Assembly (NCBI GenBank): GCA_043228905.1
Contig: JBHGNT010000018.1
Span: 7,936,001 to 8,000,000, forward strand
Direction of reading: 5' to 3'
Length of the DNA: 64,000 nt
Source of the DNA: Azolla caroliniana
Taxonomy: Eukaryota > Polypodiophyta
Shown here: positions 21,686 through 32,059 of the stretch, piece by piece
Numbering within the stretch: position 1 is the first letter of the stretch
Layout: each line of letters opens with the position of its first letter
Notes under the pieces: model-generated
Told to the model about the DNA's origin: nothing
Database searches by the model: none
What the model saw: the letters and a program-made list of their open reading frames with translations, nothing else
Program-made: the position numbers and the translations under genes

Positions 21686-22786
21686 TCACACCATTGCGTA
21701 CATCATGCTCCCGACGGCAGAGGCATATGGAATCCTCATCATATCCGCCTTCTCTGCTTTCGTCTTTGGGCTTTGCTTACCGGATAGCCTGCAGTTTGCC
21801 AGAAGTGTCGATCCGACCGGTTTCGCATCTGACATGTTGAACTGGTGAAGCACCTTTGTCACGTACTTTTCCTGTGACAGCCATAATTGCTTCACTGACC
21901 GGTTCCAAATAATATGCATCCCCAACATCTGTCTTGCCGGACCCAAGTCTTTCATTGAGAAGGTCCGGTTGAGGGCCTTCTTCAGCATCCGTATTTTGAC
22001 TTGGTCCCGTCCGATGATCAACATGTCATCCACGTACAGAAGGAGTATCAGGAAGTCGCCTCCTTCAAACTTCTTCACAAACACGCAGTGATCGGCTTGC
22101 GTCTTGTGGTACCCTTGATCAGCCATGAAGGAGTCGAACTTCCGGTACCATTGACGGGGAGCCTGCTTTAATCCGTACAGGCTCTTCTTCAGCCGGCATA
22201 CCAGGTGCTCCTTCCCTTTCTCCACAAATCCCTTCGGTTGTTGCATGTAGATCTCCTCTTCGAGGTCGCCGTGAAGGAATGTTGTCTTCACGTCCAACTG
22301 TTCTACCTCGAGGTCCATGCTTGCCGCCATACTCAGCACCGTCCGGATGGAGGTCATCTTTACTACTGGGGCAAATATCTCGTCAAAGTCCACGCCCTTT
22401 TTTTGTTGGAACCCCTTCACCACGATCCTGGCTTTGTATCTCGAGGGGTTGCCGGCATCTCCCGGTTTCAACTTGTACACCCACTTGTGTCGGAGTGCCC
22501 GCTTTCCTTTCGGCAACTCCACCAATTCGTACGTATGGTTCTCATGCAGGGAATCCATCTCATCCTGCATGGCACTTAACCATTTGCGGATGTGGGTGTC
22601 ATCCTTCGTTTCTTTGAAGCTTTCCAGCCCCCCCTCATCGGTCAGCAAGACACTCTGCATCCGGAAATCTCCGGGGCGCCCTTCTCTCTCTGAGAGGATA
22701 TCTCCGTCTTCGGGCTTCGGTAACCGGCTCCTCCATTTGCTCTTCATCTGAATCCGATTTGGGGTCTTGGCTGGTTCCGGTTTCAA
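21686..22786 (-). CDS. copia reverse transcriptase
   Basis: 366 codons. The first about 60 residues overlap the integrase frame; from residue 70 on it is RT: WLSAMQDEMDSL, ALRHKWVYKLK, ARIVVKGFQQ, FAPVVKMTSIR, EQLDVKTTFLHGDL, CRLKKSLYGLKQAPRQWY, and LLYVDDMLIIG holding the catalytic YVDD. Then SMKDLGPARQMLGM and LSQEKYV. RT appears intact, in a different frame from integrase (overlap 22,635-22,786), so one frameshift separates them. Confidence 0.93.
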   Translation of the reverse strand: MKPEPAKTPNRIQMKSKWRSRLPKPEDGDILSEREGRPGDFRMQSVLLTDEGGLESFKETKDDTHIRKWLSAMQDEMDSLHENHTYELVELPKGKRALRHKWVYKLKPGDAGNPSRYKARIVVKGFQQKKGVDFDEIFAPVVKMTSIRTVLSMAASMDLEVEQLDVKTTFLHGDLEEEIYMQQPKGFVEKGKEHLVCRLKKSLYGLKQAPRQWYRKFDSFMADQGYHKTQADHCVFVKKFEGGDFLILLLYVDDMLIIGRDQVKIRMLKKALNRTFSMKDLGPARQMLGMHIIWNRSVKQLWLSQEKYVTKVLHQFNMSDAKPVGSTLLANCRLSGKQSPKTKAEKADMMRIPYASAVGSMMYAMV

Positions 22787-23837
22787 CTTCCTCTACTTCT
22801 TCTTCAGCCTGTTCGGTATCCTCACCGTAACCGGCTGGTCCTTCGAGTGCTAACCGGTCTCTTTCCGGTTGGGTCTGCTCATCGTAGAGTCGATCCTTAC
22901 CGGTCGACTCGGAGTTCATTATCTTCCTCTCCGACTCCCAGTCGGCGAGCGTCTTGTCATCCATGAAGATAATATCTCGACTCTGGAATACCTTCTTGTC
23001 GACCAGGTCCCACACTCGGTAGCCGAACTCATCGTCGCCGTAACCGAGGAATATGCATGCCCAGGTCTTTGGATCCAACTTTCCTCTCCGGTCCTTAGCT
23101 ACATGCAAGTACACGAGACACCCGAATACCTTCAGATGTCGGTAGGATACTTCCTTGCCTGTCCAGAGCCTCTGTGGCGTGTCTCCGTCCAATGGTACTG
23201 AGGGTGATCTATTTATCACATATGTTGCTGTCGACAATGCCTCAGCCCAAAACTTCTTGGATAGTTTTGCATGCGCTAGCATACTCCGGACCCTCTCCAT
23301 TATGGTCCGGTTCATCCTCTTGGCCAGTCCGTTTTGTTCCGGCGTCTTCAGCACAGTAAATTCGAGCCGGATTCCCTTCGAGTGGCAGTACTCCTCGAAC
23401 TGCCCCCGATATTCTCCTCCGTTATTTGCTCGAAACGCCTTCAGCTTCCGACCGGTTTTTCTTTTCAGTCTCGCGTGGAGCTCTTTGAAGACGGATAGCA
23501 CCTGATCCTTCATCTTCAACGGTGTGGCCCACAGCTTCCGGTTGTGGTCATCTATGAATGTCACGAAGTACTGCGCTCCGGCATGTGACTTTGTGTCTAC
23601 TTGACACACATCCGTATGCACCAACTCCAATGGTGCATTACGTCTCATCGGTGGCCTTGGTCGGAAGGAGGTCCGGTTTTGCTTACCGGCCAGACAATCA
23701 GTGCACTTCTCCAAGTGCACGTTCTTCACTGGAATGAGGTTGTCGTTTGCAAGACTCTTCATCCCCTTCTCGCTCATATGACACAGCCTCTTGTGCCACA
23801 GCTCACCGGCAATGTCAGGTTCACTTCTTCCGGACAT
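22635..23837 (-). CDS. copia integrase, catalytic residues changed
   Basis: 400 codons. HHCC zinc-binding module (LWHKRLCH then CTDCLAGK), core starting ELVHTDVCQVDT, then FIDDH, and the GKEVSYRHLKVFGC and YRVWDLVDKKV blocks typical of copia. The second catalytic Asp (normally in S-D-N-G) is Asn (FRANNGGEY), and the catalytic Glu is Lys (GLAKRMNRTI). The first Asp (HTD) remains. Integrase should be inactive. Confidence 0.9.
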   Translation of the reverse strand: MSGRSEPDIAGELWHKRLCHMSEKGMKSLANDNLIPVKNVHLEKCTDCLAGKQNRTSFRPRPPMRRNAPLELVHTDVCQVDTKSHAGAQYFVTFIDDHNRKLWATPLKMKDQVLSVFKELHARLKRKTGRKLKAFRANNGGEYRGQFEEYCHSKGIRLEFTVLKTPEQNGLAKRMNRTIMERVRSMLAHAKLSKKFWAEALSTATYVINRSPSVPLDGDTPQRLWTGKEVSYRHLKVFGCLVYLHVAKDRRGKLDPKTWACIFLGYGDDEFGYRVWDLVDKKVFQSRDIIFMDDKTLADWESERKIMNSESTGKDRLYDEQTQPERDRLALEGPAGYGEDTEQAEEEVEEVETGTSQDPKSDSDEEQMEEPVTEARRRRYPLRERRAPRRFPDAECLADR

Positions 23838-24235
23838 AACCGGGCGTTCATCAGGAACAGTGTGTTGACCTTCGGGGCCCGAGCCACAATCAAGCTCCCT
23901 TTGCTGAACTTCATGACACTGTTCTGGATGCTACCCGTGTAGCCTTCATCATCTAGCCGACCGGCTGATATCAGGTTCAGACGAACCTCCGGAACGTGTC
24001 GGACATCCTTCAACAGCAACTTGCATCCGGTTGGTGTTGTCAGCCACATGTCTCCTATGCCGACAATTCGGCATGTTCCCTCATTCCCCATCCGGACACA
24101 ACCGTGATCACCGGCTGCGTAGAATGAGAAGCATTTCCGGTCCGGGGTAAGGTGGAACGACGCTCCGGAGTCTACCACCCAGGTCATCTCGTCGTCGGCA
24201 AGGTTTATCTCACTCTCCTCGGTGATGAGCATCAA
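23774..24235 (-). CDS. copia protease
   Basis: 153 codons. Aspartic protease signature WVVDSGASFHLT near residue 20, followed by VGIGDMWLTT and the conserved DVRHVPEVRLNLISAG block that leads into integrase. Processes the Gag-Pol polyprotein. Overlaps the integrase frame at 23,774-23,837. Confidence 0.88.
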   Translation of the reverse strand: MMLITEESEINLADDEMTWVVDSGASFHLTPDRKCFSFYAAGDHGCVRMGNEGTCRIVGIGDMWLTTPTGCKLLLKDVRHVPEVRLNLISAGRLDDEGYTGSIQNSVMKFSKGSLIVARAPKVNTLFLMNARLCPEEVNLTLPVSCGTRGCVI

Positions 24236-24255
24236 CTCTTCTTCACTTGCCGCGA

Positions 24256-24672
24256 TTACCGTCGTTCCTTTCCAGTCCGGCCCCTCCGGTCTTTACCGTT
24301 CCGGTCCGGGGTCCGCTTCGAATCGGTACCTTCGGTTTCCTTGTCTTTTCGGAAATGCTGACAGTTCTTTTGGAAGTGTCCCGGCTTGCCACAATAGAAG
24401 CAAGTAGGCCTTCCCCTTGACTTTGACTGTGTCCCCGATTTCTCCCAGTTCTGGGGACTACGGTTTCTATGTCTTCCGCATTCCGATTCGGTAAGGAGCG
24501 CTTTGGAGTCGGAGCTCATATCTTTATCTTTCCGACGCGCCTCCTCATCTAGCAAGCTCGACTTTACTCTTGCTAGGGATAACCATTTTCCTTCCGGCCC
24601 GGCGTTGGCCAAAGTGACAACCAGCGTCTCCCAGCTATCCGGGAGGGAACCGAGCAGGAGTAGCGCTAGCAC
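24256..24672 (-). CDS. copia Gag C-terminal part with zinc knuckle
   Basis: 138 codons: LLGSLPDSWETLV (end of the UBN2-type Gag domain), basic linker, then CCHC knuckle CFYCGKPGHFQKNC at about residues 86-99, which binds genomic RNA. Separated from the N-terminal Gag by a deletion and stop near 24,675. Confidence 0.9.
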   Translation of the reverse strand: MLALLLLGSLPDSWETLVVTLANAGPEGKWLSLARVKSSLLDEEARRKDKDMSSDSKALLTESECGRHRNRSPQNWEKSGTQSKSRGRPTCFYCGKPGHFQKNCQHFRKDKETEGTDSKRTPDRNGKDRRGRTGKERR

Positions 24673-24677
24673 ATGGA

Positions 24678-25070
24678 TCAGCCCTGGAAGGCATTCATGT
24701 GCTCCGCCATGCTGGAACCATCTTGGTACCGGAGTCTTACTAACTTCCGGAATACCGAAACCTGATTAACAACATTTTTGTTTTGAAACATTATGCTGAT
24801 CTTCTCCCAGAGCTCATGAGCCTTGCTCTCTTCATTGAAGTTGTTGTACAGGCTCATGTCGATGAAGCACCGTATGTACGCCGTTGTCTTCATGTGCATC
24901 ACCTCCCATATCACGGTGTCGATTTTGTTCGATCTCTTGTCCCCGAACTGAACCGGCAGCCAGAGGTCTTTAACCACGAGCATGTCCCTCATCTTCGACT
25001 TCCACAACGAATAGTTGGAGCCGGTGAGCTTGAACATGCCTCCCAACGAATCGTCCATTTTTTGTGTCAT
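24678..25070 (-). pseudogene. copia Gag N-terminal part
   Basis: Starts with ATG at 25,068-25,070 (MTQKMDDSLGGMFKLTGSNY), just inside the primer-binding site, as expected for copia gag. Continues with YSLWKSKMRDML and AHELWEKISIMF, ending after SMAEHMNAFQG. About 10-15 residues that normally link this to the next Gag block are missing. Confidence 0.88.
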
Positions 25071-25073
25071 TTT

Positions 25074-25085
25074 GCTCTGATACCA
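25074..25085 (-). promoter_or_regulatory. copia primer-binding site
   Basis: Minus strand TGGTATCAGAGC, complementary to the 3' end of plant initiator tRNA-Met, 2 bp from the 5' LTR boundary at 25,088. Start of minus-strand DNA synthesis. Confidence 0.93.
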
Positions 25086-25087
25086 CT

Positions 25088-25847
25088 TGATAAGAACTGC
25101 ACACTCTGTATACGCAACGCTCGGCCACAACCGAGCTTAGAATCATACACAGAAAACGGGAAATAATGAACAACACGAAGAAGAGACGATTACGCATGAT
25201 GTTTACGTGGAAACCCCAAACTAAGGGAAAAACCACGACAGCTCACAGGCTGCAAACTATCACTATGTTAGAATGTACAACAATGAGTTCACGGAGGCAA
25301 CGACCTCGTGCTCACGATCCTCGCCACAGGCGGCGGTTACAACAGAGGCAACGATATCTTTCTCTCTCTCTCTCTCTGTACACAGTTACGCGCTCTCTCT
25401 CTCCTTGCACCAACAAGAATGACAACACACACAACTAAAAGTTTGCCCTAAGTCATATGTATACTAATATGACTTTTCGGCTATTTACAAATATAGCCAT
25501 GATGGACTCTCAGAAAAAAAACATATTTACGAATATGTCTCTTCATCCGGTGAGCACTCCTCACCGGGTCTGCACCATCCGGCTCTCCGTAGCCGGGTAC
25601 TCCTCATCCGGTTCTCACCGGATCTGCACCATCCGGCTCTCCGTAGCCGGGTACTCCTCATCCGGTTCTCACCGGGTCTGCACCACCCGGCTCTTCGTAG
25701 CCAGGCACTCCTCATCCGGTTCTCACTAGATCTGCATCATCCGGCTCTCCGTAGCCGGGTACTCCTGATCCGGATTCGGCCTCGGCCGAGTTTGCTTATC
25801 AACACTGTTCTTCTCCCTTCCTATCCGGAGGGACCTGTCTCCCAACA
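25088..25847 (-). repeat. 5' LTR of copia
   Basis: 760 bp, colinear with the left LTR. The minisatellite (about 25,565-25,775, four units) differs at several bases and the TATA box reads TATACATA, so the LTRs have diverged and insertion is not recent. Confidence 0.92.
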
Positions 25848-25916
25848 CTAGGAAGGGGTCGAACATTCGGCCTTTTGCTTAGGAAACAAACGCTCTATCC
25901 ACTGAGCTACAAGTGC
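25848..25916 (-). pseudogene. tRNA-Arg copy 39, right piece
   Basis: Rest of the tRNA split by copia, from the duplicated CTAGG to the 5' end of the tRNA. CCT anticodon, acceptor 5' strand and D arm intact. Confidence 0.85.
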
Positions 25917-26109
25917 GAAATGCTTGCTCCAAAAAAAAGGGTCGATGATCCTATTAATTCGTCTAATTACTAATAAATGCATAGGAGACCATAAATGTGG
26001 AGTATTTTAGTATTGTTACGTAGATGAGATTGGTTAAACCTCGATCTTCAACACATAAATGAATTCCAGTCTTCTGAACCAAAATGACATATCTGATCAT
26101 TATTTCATT

Positions 26110-26182
26110 CGCACTAGGGAGGGTTTGAACCTTCGGCCTTCTGCTTAGGAAACAAACGCTCTATCCACTGAGCTACAACTGC
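26110..26182 (-). pseudogene. tRNA-Arg(CCU)-like copy 40 with T4 downstream
   Basis: T arm changed at three sites and one acceptor base next to the D arm; CCT intact. Sense-strand TTTT 26 nt past the tRNA (plus 26,081-26,084). Confidence 0.6.
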
Positions 26183-26728
26183 GAAATGCTTGCTTCGAAA
26201 GAAAGAGTCGATGATCCTATTAATTCTTTTAATTACTAATAAAGTCATCTGAGTTGACGTATTTATAATCAATTTATGTGACCTACTTAATTAAAGCCCA
26301 CGAATGAATCATCGTCATCGATTTTTGAGGAAGTAAACCCTTAATGCATAATACAGAAGTAGAGTTTTGCATTTGTTAGGTCCTACAACTACTTATAGTT
26401 TGTGAAAATGTGATTTGACTATACGACATGATAAATGTGGAGTGAAATGCGAAATACCTCATTCATTTTGGTTACTTGGGACCTATTACACTGTGACCTT
26501 TTGCTTTTATGGTAAACCATTAATGTGTAATACAACACTAGAGTTTTTGCATTTGTTGGGTCCTAGTACCGCTCATAGTTTTTGAAATTTTGATTTGACT
26601 ATACGAGACCATAAATGTGGAGTATATTAGTATTGTTAAGCACATGAGACTGGTTAAACCTCGATCTTTGACATATAAACCAATTCTAGTCCTGGAACCC
26701 AAATGACATTTCTGATCATTATTTAAAT

Positions 26729-26801
26729 TGCACTAGGAAGGGGTCGAACATTCGGCCTTCTGCTTAGGAAACATACTCTCTACCCATTGAGCTACAAGTG
26801 C
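26729..26801 (-). pseudogene. tRNA-Arg(CCU)-like copy 41
   Basis: Discriminator changed to A, T stem and anticodon 5' strand changed; acceptor intact; CCT. The monomer before it is 619 bp because the spacer is partly repeated. Confidence 0.6.
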
Positions 26802-27261
26802 GGAATGCTTGCTCTGAAAGACAGAGTGCATGATCCTATTAATTGTTGTTTTCACTAATAAATGCATCTCAGTTGACGTATTTATAATCAATTTATGTGA
26901 ACTGTTTTATTAAAGCTCACAATAGAATCCTCGTAATCTATATGTGAGTAAGTATTGAAAATCTATAGGAGTGTCTAAATGCGAAATACCTTATTCATTT
27001 TGGTTACTTGCAGCCCATCACACTATGACTTTTTGCTTCCATGGTAAACCCTTACACTGCATAATACCGAAGTAGAGTTTTGCATTTGTTGGGTCCTAGA
27101 ACCACTTATAGTTTGTGAAATTTAGATTTCATTATACGAGACCATAAATGTGGAGTATCTTAGTATTATTACGCACATGAGATTGGTTAAACCACGATCT
27201 TCGACACATACACCAATTCTAGTTTTGTGAACCAAATCACATTTCTCATCATTATTTAAAT

Positions 27262-27334
27262 CGCACAAGGAAGGGGTGAAACCTTCGGCGTTCTACTTAG
27301 GAAACAAACGCTCTATCCTCTCAGCTAGAAGTGC
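27262..27334 (-). pseudogene. tRNA-Arg(CCU)-like copy 42
   Basis: Changes in every arm, including the T loop and D stem; CCT remains. Confidence 0.55.
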
Positions 27335-27794
27335 AAAATCTTTGGTCCAAAGGAAATGGTCGACAATCCTATTGATTCTTCTAATTACAAATAAATGCAT
27401 TTGAGTTAATAAATTTATAATCAATTTATATGAACTACATAATTAAAGCTCACAAATGAATCATTGGAATCGATTTTTGAGGAAGTATTGAAACTCTATA
27501 TGAGTGTCTAAATGTGAAATACCTCATTCATTTTGTTTACTTGGGACCCATTACATTGAGCCATTTTTCTTTCATGGTTAACCCTTAATGCATAATACAA
27601 CAATATTTTTCTGCGTTTGCTGGGTCCTTACAACCACTTATAGTTTGTGAAAATTTGATTTCAGTGTACCAGACCAAAAATTTGGAGTATCTTAATATTG
27701 TTACGCACATGAAATTGGTTAAACCTCGATCTTCGACATATAAAGCAATTCCAGTCTTGTGAACCCAAATTACATTTCTGATCATTATTTAAAT

Positions 27795-27867
27795 CGCACT
27801 AGGAAGGGGTCAAACATTCGGCGTTCTGCTTAGGAAACAGGTGCTCTATCCACTGAGCTACAAGTGC
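27795..27867 (-). tRNA. tRNA-Arg(CCU) copy 43
   Basis: Acceptor and D arm consensus; T loop TTTGACC and T-stem, variable-loop and linker changes; CCT. Confidence 0.6.
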
Positions 27868-28051
27868 GAAATCCTTGATCCAAAACAAAGGGTTGATGAT
27901 ACTATTAATTCTTCTAATGACTAAGAAATGGATCCGAGTTGACGAATTTATAATTAATTTATGCGAACTCCTTAATTAAACCTCGATCTTTGGCACATAA
28001 ACGAACTCCAGTGTTGTCAACCCAAATGACATTTCTGATCATTATTTCAAT

Positions 28052-28124
28052 CGTACTAGGAAGGGGTCGAACCTTTGGCCTTCTGCTTAGGAAACAAATG
28101 CTCTATCCATTGAGCTACAAGTTC
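28052..28124 (-). pseudogene. tRNA-Arg(CCU)-like copy 44
   Basis: Acceptor pair 2-71 is A-A; T stem and D-arm changes; CCT. Confidence 0.6.
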
Positions 28125-28583
28125 GAAATCCTTGCTCCAATGGAAAGGGTCAATAGTCCTATTAATTCTTCTAATTACAAAAAAATGTATCTGAGTTAAA
28201 AAAATTATAGTCAATTTATATGAACTTCGTAATTAAAGCTCATAAATGGATCATCGTAATCGGTTTTTGAAGAAGTACTGAAAATCTATATGAGTGTCTA
28301 AATACGAAATACCTCATTCATTTTGGTTACTTGGGACCCTTCAGACTATGGATTTTTGCTTCCATTGTAAAGCCTTCATCCATAATATAACAATAGAGTT
28401 TTGCATTTGTTGGGTCCTAGAACCCCTTATAGTTTATGAAATTTTGATTTCACTATACCAGACCCTAAATGTGGAGTATCCTAGTATTGTTACGCACATG
28501 ATACGGGTGAAACCTCAATCTTCGACACATAAACAGATTCCAGTCTTGTGAATCCAAATGACATTTCTGATCATTATTTCAAT

Positions 28584-28656
28584 TGCACAAGGAAGGGGTC
28601 GAACCTTCAGCCTTCTGCTTACGAAACAGACGCTGTATCGACTGAGTTACAAGTGC
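28584..28656 (-). pseudogene. tRNA-like copy 45, anticodon CGU
   Basis: Second copy with loop TTCGTAA (CGT), like copy 8 but far away. D arm and T arm also changed; discriminator A. Confidence 0.6.
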
Positions 28657-29100
28657 GAAATCCTTGGTCAATAATGTAATGAATTTTTATAATTAATAAT
28701 AAATGCATCTGAGTTACCGAATTTATAATCAATTTGTGTGTACTGCTTAATTAAAGCTCATAAATGAATCATCGTAATCAATTTTTGAGGTAGTACTGAA
28801 AATCTATATGAGTGTGTAAATGGGAAATACCTCATTCATTTTGGTTCTTGGGACCCATCACACTATGACTTTTTGCTTCCATTGTAAACCCTTAATGCAT
28901 AATACAACACTCGAGTTTTGCATTTGTTGGGTCCTAGAACCACTTCTAGTTTGTGAAATTTTGATCTCACTACACGAGACCATAAATGTGGAGTATCTTA
29001 GTATTATTACACACATGAGATTGGTTAAACCTCGATCTTCGACACATAAACCAATTCCAGTCTTGTGAACCCAAATGACATTTCTCATCATTATTTCAAT

Positions 29101-29173
29101 CGCACTAGGAACGGGTCGAACCTTCGGCCTTGTGCTTAGGAAAGAGACGCTCTATCTATAGAGCTACAAGTGC
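29101..29173 (-). pseudogene. tRNA-Arg(CCU)-like copy 46
   Basis: T stem loses one pair, anticodon stem one or two; D loop changed; CCT and acceptor intact. Confidence 0.6.
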
Positions 29174-29633
29174 GAAATCCTTGCTTCAAAATAAAGGGTC
29201 GATGGTCCTATTAATTCCTCTAATTACTAATTATTGCATTTCAGTTGATGAATTTATAATCAATTTATATGAACTACGTAATTAAAGCTCACAAATGAAT
29301 CATTGTAATCGATTTTTGAGGAAGTATTGAAACTCTATATGAGTATCTAAATGTGAAATACCTCATTCATTTCCTTTACTTGGGACCCATTACACTGAGA
29401 CATTTTGCTTTCATGGTTAACCCTTAATGCATAATACAACAATATCTTTCTGCGTTTGGTGGGTCCTTACAACCACTTATAGTTTGTGAAAATTTGATTT
29501 TAGTATACCAGACTAGAAATTTGGAATATCTTAATATTGTTACGCACATGACATTGGTTAAACCTCGATCTTCGACATATAAACCAATTCTAGTCTTGTG
29601 AACCCAAATGAAATTTCTGATCATTATTTGAAT

Positions 29634-29706
29634 TGCACTAGGAAATGGTCAAACCTTCGGCGTTCTGCTTAGGAAACAGGCGCTCTATCCACTGAGCTAC
29701 AAGTGC
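29634..29706 (-). pseudogene. tRNA-Arg(CCU)-like copy 47
   Basis: Counterpart of copy 43 in the next higher-order repeat; T arm further eroded; discriminator A; CCT. Confidence 0.6.
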
Positions 29707-29890
29707 GAAATCCTTGCTGCAAAACAAAGGGTTGATGATACTATTAATTCTTCTAATTACTAATAAATGGATCTGAGTTGACGAATTTATAATTAATTTA
29801 TGTGAACTACTTAATTAAACCTCCATATTCGGCACATAAACCAATCCCAGTGTTGTCTACCCAAATGACATTTCTGATCATTATTTCAAT

Positions 29891-29963
29891 CGCACTAGGA
29901 AGGGGTCGAACCTTTGGCCTTCTGCTTAGGAAACAAACGCTCTATCCACTGAGCTACAAGTGT
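29891..29963 (-). tRNA. tRNA-Arg(CCU) copy 48
   Basis: T-stem change, anticodon-stem wobble and open terminal pair; D arm perfect; CCT. Confidence 0.6.
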
Positions 29964-30422
29964 GAAATCCTTCCTCCAATGGAAAGGGTCGACAATCCTA
30001 TTAATTCTTCTAATTACAAACAAATGCATATGAGTTCAAAAATTTATAGTCAATTTATATGAACTGCGTAATTAAAGCTCATAAATGGATCATCATAATC
30101 GATTTTTGAAGAAGTACTGAAAATCTATATGAGTGTCTAAATACGAAATATCTCATTCATTTTGGTTACTTGGGACCAATCATACTATGACTTTTTGCTT
30201 CGATTGTAAACCCTTAATGCGAAATACAACACCAGACTTTTGCATTTGTTGGGTTGTAGAACCCCTTATAGTTTGTGAAATCTCGATTTCACTATACCAG
30301 ACCCTAAATGTGGAGTATCCTAGTATTGTTACGCACATGATATGGGTTAAACCTCAATCTTCGACACATAAACAGATTCCAGTCTTGTGAACCCAAGTGA
30401 CATTTCTGATCATTATTTCAAT

Positions 30423-30490
30423 CGCACAAGGGGTCAACCTTCAGCCTTCTGCTTAGGAAACAAACTCTCTATCCACTGAGCTACAAGTGC
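30423..30490 (-). pseudogene. tRNA-Arg(CCU)-like copy 49, 5-bp deletion
   Basis: Only 68 nt: five bases are missing across the acceptor 3' strand and T stem, so the cloverleaf cannot close. Anticodon CCT. Confidence 0.7.
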
Positions 30491-30935
30491 GAAATCCTTG
30501 GTCGATAATCTTATCAATGATTATTATTATTAATAAATGCATTTGAGTTACCGAATTTATAATCAATTTGTGTGAACTGCTTAATTAAAGCTCATAACTG
30601 AATCATCATAAACAATTTTTGAGGAAGTACTGAAAATCTATATGAGTGTGTAAATGTGAAATACCTCATTTATTTTGGTTACTTGGGACCCATGAGACTA
30701 TAACTTTTTGCTTCCATTGTAAACCCTTCATACATAATACAACACTATAGTTTTGCATTTGTTGGGTCCTAGAACCACTTATAGTTTGTGAAATTTTTAT
30801 TTCACTATACGAGACCATAAATGTGGAGTATCTTAGTATTATTACGCACATGAGATTGATTAAACCTCGATCTTCGACACATAAACCAATTCCAGTCTTG
30901 TGAACCCAAATGACATTTCTCATCATTATTTCAAT

Positions 30936-31008
30936 CGCACTAGGAACGGGTCGAACCTTCGTCCTTCTGCTTAGGATGGAGACGCTCTATCTACTGAGGT
31001 ACAAGTGC
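30936..31008 (-). pseudogene. tRNA-Arg(CCU)-like copy 50
   Basis: Loop position 32 is A, T stem and anticodon stem altered, D stem loses one pair; CCT. Confidence 0.6.
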
Positions 31009-31454
31009 GAAATCCTTGCTTCAAAATAAAGGGTTGATGGTTCTATTAATTCTTCTAATTAATGCATTTCAGTTGATGAATTTATAATCAATTTGTGTGA
31101 ACTGCTTAATTAAAGCTCACAAATGAATCATCGTAATCGATTTTTGAGGATGTACTAAAAATCTATATGAGTGTGTAAATGCAAAATACCTCATTCATTT
31201 TGGTTACTAGGGACCCATCACACTATGACTGTTTGCTTCCACGGTAAACCCTTAATGCATAATACCACAGTAGAGTTTTGCATTTGTTGGGTTCAAGAAC
31301 CGGTTATACTTTGTGAAAAATTGATTTTACTATACGAGACCATAGAGTATCTTAGTATTGTTACGTACATGAGATTGTATAAACCTCGATGTTGGACACA
31401 TAAAGTAATTGCAGTCTTGTGAACCCAAATGACATTTCTGATCATTATTTGAAT

Positions 31455-31527
31455 CGCACAAGGAAGGGGTCGAACCTTCGGCCTTTTGCTTAGGAAACAG
31501 ACGCTCTATTTACTGAGCTAGAAGTGC
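31455..31527 (-). pseudogene. tRNA-Arg(CCU)-like copy 51
   Basis: Acceptor, anticodon-stem and D-loop changes; T arm and B box perfect; CCT. Confidence 0.6.
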
Positions 31528-31986
31528 GAAATCCTTGCTCCAAAAGAAAGGGTCGATGATCCTATTAATTATTCTAATTACTAATAAATGAATTTGAGTT
31601 GATGAATTTATAATCAATTTATGTGAACTGCTTAATTAAAGCTCACAAATGAATCATTGTAATCGATTTTTGAGGAAGTACTGAAAATCTATATGAGTGG
31701 CTAAATGCGAAATACCTCATTCATTTTGGTTACTTGGGACCCATCACACTGTGATTTTTTGCTTTCATGGTAAACCCTTAATGCATAATACAACAGTAGA
31801 GTTTTGCATTTGTTGGGTTCTAGAACCACTTATAGTTTGTGAAAATTTGATTTTAGTATACGAGACCATAAACGTGGAGTATCTTAGTATTGTTACGCAC
31901 ATGAGATTGGTTAAACCTCGATGTTTGACACATAAACCAATTCCAGTCTTGTGAACCCAAATGACACTTCTGATCATTATTTCAAT

Positions 31987-32059
31987 CGCACTAGGAACCG
32001 GTCGAACCTTCGGCCTTCTGCTTAGGAAAGAGACGCTCTATCCATTGACTTACAAGTGC
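31987..32059 (-). pseudogene. tRNA-Arg(CCU)-like copy 52
   Basis: T stem broken, anticodon 5' strand and D stem changed; acceptor intact; CCT. Last copy of array III. Confidence 0.6.

Larger units (their letters stand above)
20306..25847 (-). mobile_element. Ty1/copia retrotransposon, full length, decayed
   Basis: Two near-identical LTRs (20,306-21,066 and 25,088-25,847) with TG...CA ends, a 5-bp target duplication, primer-binding site and purine tract, and the copia gene order gag, protease, integrase, RT, RNase H on the minus strand. Length 5.54 kb. The RNase H segment (TSGYVMT, GGAVSWQS, STTEAEY) suggests the Tork-type copia lineage. Frameshifts, a gag deletion and lost integrase catalytic residues make it non-autonomous now. 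Confidence 0.93.
27262..29100 (-). repeat. 1,839-bp higher-order repeat, copy 1
   Basis: Four monomers of 533, 257, 532 and 517 bp. The same series follows from 29,101, and reading frames at 27,585, 28,294 and 28,858 recur at 29,424, 30,133 and about 30,695. Confidence 0.8.
29101..30935 (-). repeat. 1,839-bp higher-order repeat, copy 2
   Basis: Four monomers of 533, 257, 532 and 513 bp, total 1,835 bp. The 513-bp monomer includes a 5-bp deletion inside its tRNA. Confidence 0.8.

Noticed and set aside
22205-22751. Plus-strand ORFs opposite copia integrase and RT
   Set aside because: Shadows of the minus-strand coding region; no recognisable domains.
21077-25130. Copia element as active
   Set aside because: Integrase Asp and Glu replaced, gag deletion and at least three frame breaks; LTRs have diverged.
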